DNA from: Cephalotus follicularis
Taxonomy: Eukaryota; Streptophyta; Magnoliopsida; Oxalidales; Cephalotaceae
NCBI GenBank assembly: GCA_001972305.1
Contig: BDDD01000114.1
Coordinates: 453,271-517,270, forward strand
Direction: 5' to 3'
Length of the DNA: 64,000 nucleotides
Shown here: piece by piece, positions 22,847 to 34,844 of the stretch
Layout of the letters: each line of letters opens with the position of its first letter
Numbering within the stretch: position 1 is the stretch's first letter
Translations under genes and position numbers: made by a program
Notes under the pieces: model-generated
The model's database searches: none
Seen by the model: the letters and a program-made list of their open reading frames with translations, nothing else
What the model was told of the DNA's origin: nothing

Positions 22847-25731
22847 GACACATGACAGTACCTTATTTGCGTCGAAATTTTTCCATATCAATCTTAAAAC
22901 TTACATCCAGACAAAAAGTAGAGTTTGGAGTTTGGTATACATATGTTTTTTGGACTGAAGCCTTTTTAACTTTTGTTAATATACGTTGATTATTTTTTTT
23001 TCATGAATTAGACATAAAAAGAGAAAAAAAAAATAATGGTCGGTAGAAGTTTATTTGATATGTTAGACTAGAAGAACTGTAGAAGTGAAGACTAAATATC
23101 TATATTCATGTTTTATTATTATTTTTTTACTATTTGACTCTTAATGACGCAGTATTGTCAGTATTGGCGTTAATGGTTATACTATTGTCTTTTTGTCTTT
23201 TTAGTTAAGTTTATTTGACGTGATTCTATTATTGATTTTTGCTTATTTTATAATCTATTAGATGCATTTCTTTAACTTTAAAACACCTTAATTATGTGCA
23301 ATATTTATTTCCAAAAAATAAATTCATACACAATAATTTCTTATCCAAAGTTATTGGTTATAACTTTTGAAACAAACGATAACTTTAATCTTCGTTCGCA
23401 AACGTTATCATCTTTATCACAATAATGTGGTCTGGATTCTAATAGTAAATACTTAATATGTGTGTGATGTCAAAGCATCTATGTGCATGTTATCAAAGAT
23501 TAAACAAATGGATAGATTAAAGATAAATAAAATGGGCAAGTAAAAAAATCTGGAAAGAATACAAAAGAAGAAAATAGAAAGGGAGTGAAGTGAGTCTCTG
23601 ACAAAGACGAAAATAAAACAAAAAATTATTAGTTGAATAAATTAAATTTTGATAACATAAATTGTTTAACTAGATTGTAGTTTTGGTTGAATAATTTATG
23701 CCATTTATTCACGTCTAAATTTCATATTTCTTGTAAACTTTGTAACGCTTAACAATTATATTTGATAAGCAAAAGTATCAATTTGAATATTTAAATCTGA
23801 ACTAAAAAATAGATCAATTTAAAAACTGAATTATATAATTTAGATTAATTAAAGACCAAATTGATATTTTTTAACTCAAAAAAATCAAGATTTTTATATA
23901 TAAATAAACATAAAATCACTTTAATTATCATGCAATATTTAAATTAATATCAAATTTATCTATTTTTTTAAACAAAAATATCAATTTACTTATCCATTAG
24001 ATTTATCAATTTTTTAATCCCTACTCCAATAAATTTATGATCCAAACTAATAATTTTACCTATTTGAGAGGAGGGAAACATAAGAAACACAATTTGGGGA
24101 CATAACCACTATTGCCAATCTCCTTTCAGTTTTTATCAACACAAAAAAATTATTTAAGTAGCCACAATAATATATAAAGGTACTGCTAGTATATAAAAAG
24201 GACATGAGAATTTGAAATAATATGGGAAAATGAAAATTAATTTGAGAAAGTTTCAAGCTTGTAATGGTTATCAACTCCCTAAGTCTCAACTGATGCTCTG
24301 TATCAAAGCTGAAAAATCAAGAAAACATAATTATAAGATGCTTTCACCAAAACGAGAGAAGGAAAGAAAAACCAAACTTTTTTTAAGCAAAAAAAAAAAA
24401 CTTAACCAATTCCTTGAGGCATCAATGGCATCAACTATCATTTAGTCCTAGCATCTCACAAGAGACCTCATGAAAAGTTGGGAAAAAAAAAAGTAGCAAA
24501 AATGGATAGAAGGTATCCTACATGCACATAGACCCATTTAAAATTTGAAAAAAAAATGGTTGTCTAAGAGTTAATTTTAATGGATGTGTAATAATGTTAT
24601 CAGCGGGGAAAACTCATATACAGGTTATAACTTTTAAGCAATAAGTCAGGATCCCAAAAAATAAGTCATTTGGATATTTCAATGACTCATTTAACCACTG
24701 CACAATAAGTTTAGTTATAATTCAGCAGCACATGATTTATAATTTACACAATAGATTTTCTTAATGTCAAACCTAAATTAGAGCTCCAAAAGAAAATCTA
24801 TTAAAAGAAATAAACTATGCCAAGTTCGTCTTGCCAATGTATAAATCATTCTACAAGTAATTGATTTTTAAATTTGATTCAACAATATGAAACAGAAAAA
24901 TGAACATTCAATAAAACTAGATTTCCGGGTTCTATCTAAAAGAGTATACCATGGAGTAGTCTTCCCTAGTAACCATGTTTGTGTTTAAACTGCCAGTGAT
25001 CCCTCATACCATCAATTTGAAATTTTCATAAATAAAAACGAATTCGCATTTTTTATAGGCATTATGCATCGTCAAAATCTATAACATGGACAACAAATGA
25101 TTCAAGAAATAAAAAAGAAAAGAATTCAGTGTTTCATCAGACATACGAGGCTAAAAAAAGAAGAATAGCACATGACAAAACCTTTACCTGCCGAGGGGAG
25201 AATAAAACAAGGGGAAAAAGAGGAAAATTTTTCAGATCCTGCAAAGGGGATCCATTGTTAAAGACGAGTCAATGATGTAGAAGTTCCAAGAACAAGAATT
25301 ATACTATCATAAATATTTCCAAACTGGCTATATATATTCATAAGTGAAAGGCTGTATCTAATGAAATTTTATTGTTTTTCATGTACCATGAACATTCCAT
25401 AATTTGTAATCTACGAAGAAAATGAACACTTTAGACAACTTGATTTCCCAATTGTGTTTCATATGACACCATGACATGCATCATATAGCATAATAAGCAT
25501 ATTAAATTTGAGAACATTATAACTCACTTGTAATTTTCATGCCACTATGATTTATGTCAATCTAAGTAGCATTGGGATTGCTATATGAGGTAACAGAAAA
25601 CAAACATTGCATTTCGATTTTGTTCACTCACCATCATGTCTTAAAATTAGTTGGAGGTTGCCCCGGGTCATAGCTTGAAGCAAGAGTAAAATAGCTTTTG
25701 ATTGAACTGAATAACTGGAACTTTATTTACA

Positions 25732-25737
25732 TTCTGC
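25732..25737 (-). terminator. Polyadenylation signal AATAAA of CNL copy 2
   Basis: It is the minus-strand AATAAA about 103 bases beyond the predicted stop, at the same place as in copy 1. Confidence 0.4.
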
Positions 25738-27523
25738 ATGCACAAAGGATGAGATCCAAATCTCTTCGCTGCGTTCCAATTTTCTAATTGATCGTTGGTG
25801 AAGCCTCGATCATTGTTCAAGCATCTTCTATCACATGTTCTACAAACAGCGTCCAAAATACCTGTGGTTTAAGCAATGTGAGTTAATTTCAATGCTAAAT
25901 TATAGATACATGAGCTTCAGGCTATTGCTCAATGTTCTTGTAGATTGAAGAAATGGCTTTCCATAACGGCTGCAATTTTTAGGGTCCTTTAGTCATAGTT
26001 ACAATCTGCATGCATTGGCCTTCAAACATAAGAGGGTCTTAGATGAAGATTAAAGAGTGAGGCATTTTATCAAACACCTACACTGAATTGAATTTCCTGC
26101 GCCATAATGAAAACTCTGTCGTCATAAAAATTTTAGCAACAAACATGAATGATTTAACTGATCAAAGTTTGTTCTTTTTCTAAGTTAAGAGATAAGAGAT
26201 AAGAGACATACCTGGATAACTTCTCCTCCTCCTCTGGCTCATAGACGGATTTTTCGTCTATCTCAACAAGAGGGATGTGGCGTATCTTAGGCCAATCTTG
26301 TCCTTTATCCCTTTTGCACCGTTGTTTTAGCAGAGGACAATTAAAGATACTTAGTGACTTAAGTGAGGGAGGCAGGCCGTCCTTTGGAAAGGATGTGAAC
26401 TTTGGGCAATCACGGACGTACAAATGTTCAAGAGAGGTGAGGTTCCAAGAGCCATTGGAGGAGTATAGGTGTTTCAGATTGGAGAAACCTCCAATATCCA
26501 GGCTTGTGAGAGAGGTGGGCAATACCATTCCTTTCTCCCCCTGTTGAAAGGACACTATGTCTGGACAACAATCACCCCTAACTTCGAGTTCTTTAAGAGA
26601 GTTGAGTCTGTGCAAACCCCAATCCAACAGTGGCTTAACCATGTTGACTCCCCCGACTGCAAGAAATGTCAGATTGGTGGGAAAGCCCTGCTCTGGGAAG
26701 GATATGATGCCTGGACAACGTTCTATCCACAATGATTCAAGAGAGGTGAGGTTGTGCATGCCATTGGGCAGAGCTTCTAAACTCTGACAACCGCTTATCC
26801 TCAATTCTTCAAGAGAGGTGAGGTTGTGCATGCCATTGGGCAGAGCTCCTAAATTCTTACAGTCAAGGAACGCGAGACGTCTCAAATTGGCAGTGGGAAA
26901 CCCTCCTTGTGGGATGGATAAAACACTTCCATAATCCCTTAAATCAAATTCACGGAGAAGGTTGAGGTTGTGTAGGCCCTCAGGTAAGGATTTAAGATTT
27001 TTACAATTACTAATGTAAATCCTTTCAAGACACGTGTTATTGTGAAACGTCTCCGATATGGACTCCAGCACTGGACAGTCATCAATTTCAACTTCTTTAA
27101 GCGTCGCAGGCAACATGCCTCTTGATGATAAGCGCCTCAGAGATGGACAGTTATAAATACGCAAGTACTCCAGAACAGATGTCGTCGTTTTGATATCCTC
27201 TCCCTCATCATCTACTAAGCTCTGCAAATTCTTGCAATGCCTGATTTCTAACTTATATAAAGCTGAAAGCGACATGGTCTTGCAAACAAATATGAGGCTT
27301 GGGCATCTCCTAATATTGAGTTCTCTTAGGGACGTGAGGCTATAAAATGCTTCTGGTAATCTCTTTAGCCTCTCAATACCCCATAATTTCAGAGAATGAA
27401 GTGTGTAAGGCAGCCACGCCCAAGTAAACCACTCGCAACCACCACCAATCTGCAAATTTTCTAGTGCTTTCAACCCTCCGACGGAACCCTCTGTTTGGCA
27501 TGTCAACTTCGAAATCCTTGAAA

Positions 27524-29113
27524 CAACCAGGGAATTTATCGAGTTCAAGTCCAATGCACCTCTGTGTGTCACCTCTTCACAACCATCAATCTTTAAGCTG
27601 CATAGCTTTGGAAGGCTGGAAATTGAAACAACTAGCCGTTCACATCTATCAATCACAAGTTTTTCTAACGAAGGTAGATGGTCTGGTAAGTTTCCTGACA
27701 GCTTGGGGCATCTTAGGATGGAAAGTTTATGAAGACAAGGGAACAATTCCACATTTTCAATGACTTGACAATCATTCCAGTCCTCCCATGCTTCCATATC
27801 TTCGAAACGCAGAGTCCCTAATGATGGAAAAGGTTTTAAGCAACCATTTCCATAAAATTCAGTTCCGATGCTCTTTACTCCTATCATTTTTTTTATGACA
27901 AGCTCTTTCAGTGATGATAGTTGCCCAAGGGGTGGCAAACATGTGCAATTTCTACAATTCTGTAGTTGTAAGAATTTGATACTAGAGAATGAAGGATCTC
28001 CTAACCATGATGGAAATCCGTTACCACCATAAGATATGATAGAAAGCTTTTTAAGATTTTGATGAGGTCGAAGCATCCTAAGAACATCTTTTTCAATTTT
28101 TGCTTTTCGAGAATCATCAAATACAGAGCTCCATTTCAATACCACACCATCTAGATCTTTCTTCTCATTCAGGTTGGCCTCCCTTGCATCCTGGGCGTCT
28201 GTCACATTCTCCAAATTTGATATGCAAAGTTCACCACGTAAAAATTTGAAGTTCATTAATTCTTTTATTCTAGATCCTTTATTTTTGTCTAAAACAAAAT
28301 CAGATAATGTTCGAAGTGACTTCAATTCTTTTATTTCTACAGGCATCTCTGTTAACGAATAGACACCTGTAATATCAAGATGGCGCAGATTGATCCAATT
28401 CCCCATTTTTGTAGGAAACTTTCGAAAACGGTCGCAACCTCTTAATAACAAACTCTGCAAGTTGTATAAAGAACTTGTTGTTTCGGGTAAACTTCTTACC
28501 TTGGTCTTTGAAAGGTTGAAATACCTTAGATGTTTCAAATCTCCAATTGAATCGGGAAGCTCAGCGATGTTCCTATATCCACTGAAAGATAGCACCCTTA
28601 ACTTTGGCAATTTTGGCAACAAATTGAAAATATCAAAAGTTATGTAACCGTCTAAATAATATTCATTAGCTGGGAGTGGCAGGAATGTCCTTAAACTCTT
28701 CACTTCCTGGAAGGCCTCAAATTTTGTGATGCCATCATAATCGCCACCAATGTAAGAGGAATGGCGAGCCCTCCTACATATTTTAGGTGGGTTAGTCGTC
28801 CTCAAATCATCCTCCAAGTGGAAACATATCTCTCCTGCAACCGATTGTGCCAAGTCATTTACAAGATCATGCATCACAAACGACCCTCCGTGGCTGCTTG
28901 ATGCTTGGAAAATAGACCTCGACAATAGCTCACGAAAATACTCTCCACCCAACTCTTCCATTTGCTTATTCCCTTCATTTTGCCAAATCAAACCTTCTGC
29001 CATCCATAGAGGAACCAGCTCTTCCTCCTTAAATTCATAATCCTTTGGGAAAATGGCACAGTAGGCAAAGCACCTCTTCAAATGGGAAGGAAGATGGAAA
29101 TAGCTCAGTCTTA
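27524..29113 (-). repeat. CNL copy 2 internal tandem duplication, second unit
   Basis: It is directly adjacent to the first unit and in the same frame. The junction at 29113/29114 joins ARC2 sequence (as at 30703) to LRR sequence (as at 27524). The flanking sequences share essentially one base, so the duplication did not use long homology. Confidence 0.92.
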
Positions 29114-30703
29114 CAACCAGGGAATTTATCGAGTTCAAGTCCAATGCACCTCTGTGTGTCACCTCTTCACAACCATCAATCTTTAAGCTGCATAGCTTTG
29201 GAAGGCTGGAAATTGAAACAACTAGCCGTTCACATCTATCAATCACAAGTTTTTCTAACGAAGGTAGATGGTCTGGTAAGTTTCCTGACAGCTTGGGGCA
29301 TCTTAGGATGGAAAGTTTATGAAGACAAGGGAACAATTCCACATTTTCAATGACTTGACAATCATTCCAGTCCTCCCATGCTTCCATATCTTCGAAACGC
29401 AGAGTCCCTAATGATGGAAAAGGTTTTAAGCAACCATTTCCATAAAATTCAGTTCCGATGCTCTTTACTCCTATCATTTTTTTTATGACAAGCTCTTTCA
29501 GTGATGATAGTTGCCCAAGGGGTGGCAAACATGTGCAATTTCTACAATTCTGTAGTTGTAAGAATTTGATACTAGAGAATGAAGGATCTCCTAACCATGA
29601 TGGAAATCCGTTACCACCATAAGATATGATAGAAAGCTTTTTAAGATTTTGATGAGGTCGAAGCATCCTAAGAACATCTTTTTCAATTTTTGCTTTTCGA
29701 GAATCATCAAATACAGAGCTCCATTTCAATACCACACCATCTAGATCTTTCTTCTCATTCAGGTTGGCCTCCCTTGCATCCTGGGCGTCTGTCACATTCT
29801 CCAAATTTGATATGCAAAGTTCACCACGTAAAAATTTGAAGTTCATTAATTCTTTTATTCTAGATCCTTTATTTTTGTCTAAAACAAAATCAGATAATGT
29901 TCGAAGTGACTTCAATTCTTTTATTTCTACAGGCATCTCTGTTAACGAATAGACACCTGTAATATCAAGATGGCGCAGATTGATCCAATTCCCCATTTTT
30001 GTAGGAAACTTTCGAAAACGGTCGCAACCTCTTAATAACAAACTCTGCAAGTTGTATAAAGAACTTGTTGTTTCGGGTAAACTTCTTACCTTGGTCTTTG
30101 AAAGGTTGAAATACCTTAGATGTTTCAAATCTCCAATTGAATCGGGAAGCTCAGCGATGTTCCTATATCCACTGAAAGATAGCACCCTTAACTTTGGCAA
30201 TTTTGGCAACAAATTGAAAATATCAAAAGTTATGTAACCGTCTAAATAATATTCATTAGCTGGGAGTGGCAGGAATGTCCTTAAACTCTTCACTTCCTGG
30301 AAGGCCTCAAATTTTGTGATGCCATCATAATCGCCACCAATGTAAGAGGAATGGCGAGCCCTCCTACATATTTTAGGTGGGTTAGTCGTCCTCAAATCAT
30401 CCTCCAAGTGGAAACATATCTCTCCTGCAACCGATTGTGCCAAGTCATTTACAAGATCATGCATCACAAACGACCCTCCGTGGCTGCTTGATGCTTGGAA
30501 AATAGACCTCGACAATAGCTCACGAAAATACTCTCCACCCAACTCTTCCATTTGCTTATTCCCTTCATTTTGCCAAATCAAACCTTCTGCCATCCATAGA
30601 AAAACCAGCTCTTCCTCCTTAAATTCATAATCCTTTGGGAAAATGGCACAGTAGGCAAAGCACCTCTTCAAATGGGAAGGAAGATGGAAATAGCTCAGTC
30701 TTA
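29114..30703 (-). repeat. CNL copy 2 internal tandem duplication, first unit (5' on the gene)
   Basis: This 1590-bp unit (530 codons) runs from the ARC2 segment RLSYFHLPSHLKRC to the LRR segment ending NSLVV. Compared with the second unit by eye I found only a two-base difference (near 30601 versus 29011), giving Val-Phe-Leu-Trp here and Val-Pro-Leu-Trp in the other unit and in copy 1. Confidence 0.92.
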
Positions 30704-32253
30704 ACACCGGGAGAATGTCGCTTTCCTTGTCTGATATGTTCCATATCTTGCTATCCAGTATATCTTCCCACTCCTCCCTCAGTTTACACCGTAAAAGGCC
30801 GCCAAGAGTTCTTGCTGCCAAAGGCAAGCCACGGCACTTGGCAACAGTTTTGTCACGAATCGTTTCCAAGTGTGAATATGCAGCAATATCCCGATCCTCG
30901 AATGCATGTTTCACAAACACGAACCAGCAATCATCATTTGATAAAGGTTTTAGCTCATAATATTCAATCGGGCCCATCAATTGTGCAACTTTTGCCTCGC
31001 GTGTTGTCACAATTATTCTACTTCCTGGTGCTCCAGCCGCAAAAGGGGACTTCAGGGCTTCCCATAATCCATACTCGGTATTCCATACATCATCCAGAAT
31101 GAGCAAAAACTTCTTCCTAGTTAAGGCATCTCTCAGTTTGAGTTGAACTTGATTCAAGTCTTTTAGCTCATCATGGTTTTGGGAAGTGACTGCCCCAAGA
31201 ATTGCCTTTGATAGTCTAATAACGTCAAAGTCATCGGACACACAAACCCATGCTTTTGAATCAAATCCCTGCACTGCCCCATCATTGTAAACAAGCCTAG
31301 CGAGTGTTGTCTTGCCCAGGCCTCCCATGCCAACGATGGATACTACACGGAAATTGGCACCGCCAGCTTCATCCCTCAACAGCAAATCAATAACATTCTT
31401 TTTATCATCGTCCCTCCCATAGACTTAAGGTTCTGTTGGCAAACATGTGGTAGGCGATCTTTGCCATCCAAGAGTAGATCCAGACGATGTTCCTCCGCCT
31501 ATATTTTGCAATCCAAGTTGGGTTTTTCGATTAGAGATTTCTTCTAAGCGGGCAGTGACATCTTTTATCTTGGACCCCATACTAACATTGAGCTTAACAG
31601 TACTTGGACTCCACCTGCTGACAGAAGACGGGACAAGAAGACTCTGCAACTTACTACAGCTGGCCCGTTGGCGATTCGTCTTCAACCTGCGGGCCAAAGC
31701 ATCGGTGGCGAACTCGTCAAGGATGTCCTCAGCATCGTAAGCCAAGTCTCTGAGGTCGTCGAGCCACATCTTGACTCCCCTGTCGGTCAGTTGCTTATCC
31801 TCTGCGTCTCTAAGCACTGCCTCAATTGTTAACAACGTTTTCTTCAACCTGTCCAGCTTCCTCTCAAGTCCTTCACGGCGTGCAAAGTTGAGCAACTCGT
31901 GAGAGGCCAACCTGTCAAATAGGACTTGAAGAAATGCAGAAAGTACAAGCTCTGCCATGGTTACGAGTCAAGAAAGAAGGGGAATCAAGCAAGGAAAACA
32001 ATGAGAGCAAAGCGACGGAAGTGGGTTGTCTATGTGAAAGCCTTGAATGATTAGATGAATGTTGATTATCATGATAAAAAAAGGACAAATAATGATCACT
32101 TTCAGTCGATGGAGTCCACACGGTTTGTAAAAGGAAAATAATGAGGTGCTGTTGACTACGTATAATGGTACAATTGTATGTATGGGGTTTTAACATAACT
32201 TTCCACGTTATATGGTTTGGATGATTACATGCGTATTATAATAAACATAAATG

Positions 32254-33303
32254 TGTTATAAACTTCTGGAAATATTAACTCACAAAAGAAAATTATACTA
32301 GAGAGAATATTGAGAGAGAAAGTAAGAGAGAATAAGAGATTTCTTATTATGAATTCCTTCTTAACATTACATTCCTATTTATAGGAGTTTGTTGGAATAG
32401 TGTTTGGAATAGTAATTCACTATTTAAGCGGCTGGCGGCTGCTTTTCAACACTCCCCCTTGAATTTCTATTCCATATTACTATGACTGCCTCGTTAAAAC
32501 CTTGCTAGGAAAAACCCATTGGGATAAAAACCTTTGCGAAAGAAAAAGAGTACAGTCTCCCCCTGAAACAAAACTTCACAAGTTCTTGAACTGTATTAAT
32601 GAATCCCAATATCGTGTCTGAGCTTCTTGAATGTAGTACCCGGTAATGCCTTCGTAAATAAATCCGCTAAATTGTCACTTGATCGGATTTGTTGTACATC
32701 AATATCACCATTTTTCTGAAGCTCATAGGTGTAGAAGAATTTTGGTGAAATATGTTTCGTTCGATCACCCTTGATATATCCTCCTCTGAGTTGTGTGATG
32801 CAAGCAGCATTATCTTCATATATTACAGTGGGATTATTTCTGATCGAGGATAGTCCACATGATTCTTGTATATGTTGAATCATTGATCTCAACCATATAC
32901 ATTCTCGGCTTGCTTCATGAATTGCAAGGATCTCTGAACCATTAATCTTTGTTATTATGTATATATATAATGTATGTGTATGTATATATATGTATATATA
33001 TATGTATGTATATATATGTATATGTATATATATGTATACATATATTTGAAAGACTAATTCAAATTACCTCAAATCTCAGTTGGATAGAGTCTCGTGCTAA
33101 TAACGTGTTATAAACTTTTGGAAATATTAACTCACAAAAGAAAATTATACTAGAGAGAATATTGAGAGAGAAAGTAAGAGAGAATAAGAGATTTCTTATT
33201 ATGAATTCCTTCTTAACATTACATTCCTATTTATAGGAGTTTGTTGGAATAGTGTTTGGAATAGTAATTCACTATTTAGGCGGCTGGCGGCTGCTTTTCA
33301 ACA
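32254..33303 (-). mobile_element. Miniature Ty1/copia element, complete with LTRs and target duplication
   Basis: LTRs at 32254-32451 and 33106-33303 are both 198 bp, TGTTATAAAC to CTTTTCAACA, with two differences seen by eye. The flanking 5-bp duplication AAATG is perfect (32249-32253 and 33304-33308). The internal part is 654 bp: a purine tract beside the 3' LTR, and a 98-codon copia RNase H C-terminus at 32596-32892 (YEDNAACITQLRGGYIKG, SSDNLADLFTKALP). A TATG/TA-rich tract follows at 32950-33050, then the putative primer site beside the 5' LTR. Gag, protease, integrase and RT are deleted. It lies about 296 bp upstream of the CNL copy 2 start. Confidence 0.92.
32950..33050. repeat. TA/TATG microsatellite inside the miniature copia element
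   Basis: Alternating TATATATGTA words run for about 100 bases. Confidence 0.8.
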
Positions 33304-33460
33304 AAATGAGCATTTTAGTAAATATTACCAAAATTATAAGATTAAATTAATTAAAGAAACTTTTACATCATTTTTTCCTTATGTATGGGACCTCTGTTAA
33401 CAAAATCGGTCCACCCAAGATACATATTGGCTTCATTCCCAAATTAAATATTTTTTTTAG

Positions 33461-33625
33461 GATGACCCTTACTTATTCAAAACATGTCTGAATCAAATTA
33501 TTCAGCGTAGTGTTCCTGATCATGAACAACATGTCATCTTATCTTTTTGTTATGATCAGGTATGTGGAAACCATTTTGGACCAAACACAGTCTCTTCAAA
33601 GATACGTTCAATTATTACAAAGTTT
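33461..33625 (+). pseudogene. Athila-type gypsy integrase H2C2 fragment
   Basis: The plus frame from 33461 reads DDPYLFKTCLNQIIQ, then SVPDHEQHVILSFCYDQVCG and NHFGPN. This is the H2C2-type region upstream of integrase in plant gypsy elements. It is open for about 55 codons, with neither RNase H before nor the integrase core after it, so it is a short fragment. Confidence 0.75.
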
Positions 33626-34844
33626 GCAGTGTATGTCAATATTTAGGTCTTCTCATTATGGGTTATACTGAGCTTTAAAAGCCTATAGTAGCCATAACTC
33701 ATATCTGTATTAGGAAGTGTGCTTAACCCATACAATATCTGATCACAGAACAATAATGGGCCCATAAGTCTGTCTCATATAGATCATTTTTACCATATTT
33801 TATTAAACAAAAAACAACAATTAATGAAAGTCCACAATTTATTAATATTTTTCAACATTCTCTCACTTGGACAAACATTAATTGTAATTTTAAAGATTTT
33901 AAAAATAATTTAGAAAAGGACTCACAAATAGAATTATAAAGTTTTGAATTATGGCCATAAAATTTTAAAAACATGATCTTGAGATGACACTTCAACACGA
34001 TCTGGTTCCATAAAGCTACAAACATATAACCATAAATGTTATTATGCTCATTTCAAGCATAAGACCAATCCATAGTTACATATGCCTATAACTTTACTAA
34101 CATGGATCCAGACATGGTAGGGTAGCAATGAAGTATTCAAAAGTGATCTCAAAAAAATATTATTCATTGTTAGTTCTCACATGATTTCTCTTGAACAACA
34201 AGAGAAACCCAAAGACTTCACAAGGAAATCAATATGTCTCGATCAACAAATTCATGGATTATAACAGCTACTATTATGAGATATACACAACCGGTAATAT
34301 AACAGTCTTACTTGAAACAGACACCTCTCAAGATTTTATACAAAATGACATGTCATAACAAAATGTGCACATATATACGACAACATGATATCTTCTCCCA
34401 ATGATATCAACAAAAGCAAAATGATGAGCATCAATCATAACAAATATCTTAATGGACATGATATATGTAAGTTGTGATGCTTAAGAGTAAATATCAATAC
34501 CTTAAGTCATTTGAATAACAAATACAACAAACATACTCAAGTCTTTCCATCAATAGAGCAATTCAGCTCGGCTTAAGACTTTCCAACAATAGCGACAATT
34601 CAACCATGTTTAAGATCTTAAGACTTTATTCAATTTGAGCTCACCTGAAAAAACAAGCTTTGTGCACAACTAGCAATATTATGTCATCAACTGTAAACAA
34701 AAAATGATGACCATTAACAACATAACATTTGTTAACAAAAGTTGTACTATCACGAAAGTCACAAAATACCTTTATACCACAAAAGGTCTCATACAACCAA
34801 GCACTATGGTTGTCAAACTTAACACTTTGGATATGTCATCACAT
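33626..34844. other. Retrotransposon-derived AT-rich sequence, probably minus-strand copia LTR and 3' internal region
   Basis: At 33849-33870 the plus strand reads TTTTCAACATTCTCTCACTTGG. That is the reverse of the purine tract plus TGTTGAAAA LTR start of a copia element in minus orientation. An LTR would lie to the left of 33857 and internal non-coding sequence to the right. No open frames or second LTR were recognised. Confidence 0.4.

Larger units (their letters stand above)
25840..31958 (-). pseudogene. CC-NB-ARC-LRR gene copy 2: nonsense codon plus internal 1590-bp duplication
   Basis: The start is ATG 31958 (MAELVLSAFLQVLF). The coiled-coil domain is complete, but codon 178 is TAA (31425-31427), where copy 1 has CAA (Gln). 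Translation would stop after 177 residues, just before the NB-ARC. Downstream the same frame stays open for over 5.2 kb with no ATG for the first part: P-loop, LLILDDVW, GLPLA, RNBS-D, MHDL. LRRs follow, then a second ARC2 region with a second CFAYCAIFPKDY and MHDL, and the LRRs again. Donor 26212/26211 and acceptor 25862 match copy 1, so the last exon would be 25840-25861. With the stop suppressed it would be about 1,922 residues. It could make a coiled-coil-only peptide, but most likely it is a recent pseudogene. Confidence 0.9.
22930..32140. repeat. Segmental duplication, copy 2 (carries the broken CNL)
   Basis: It matches 1-7560 across 3' flank, gene and about 180 bases of 5' flank. Positions 22930-25730 are the non-coding 3' flank (AT-rich, no gene seen). 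The copy is younger in rearrangement: it contains the 1590-bp in-frame tandem duplication and an extra LRR unit. Confidence 0.92.

Noticed and set aside
26154..31385. A single 1743-residue NLR protein beginning at 31385
   Set aside because: The codon at 31385 is TTG, not ATG. The true frame begins at 31958 and is broken by TAA at 31425; the C-terminal end past 26212 is probably intron.
26275..31740. Plus-strand open frames opposite CNL copy 2
   Set aside because: Antisense shadows; they also repeat at the 1590-base offset because of the tandem duplication.
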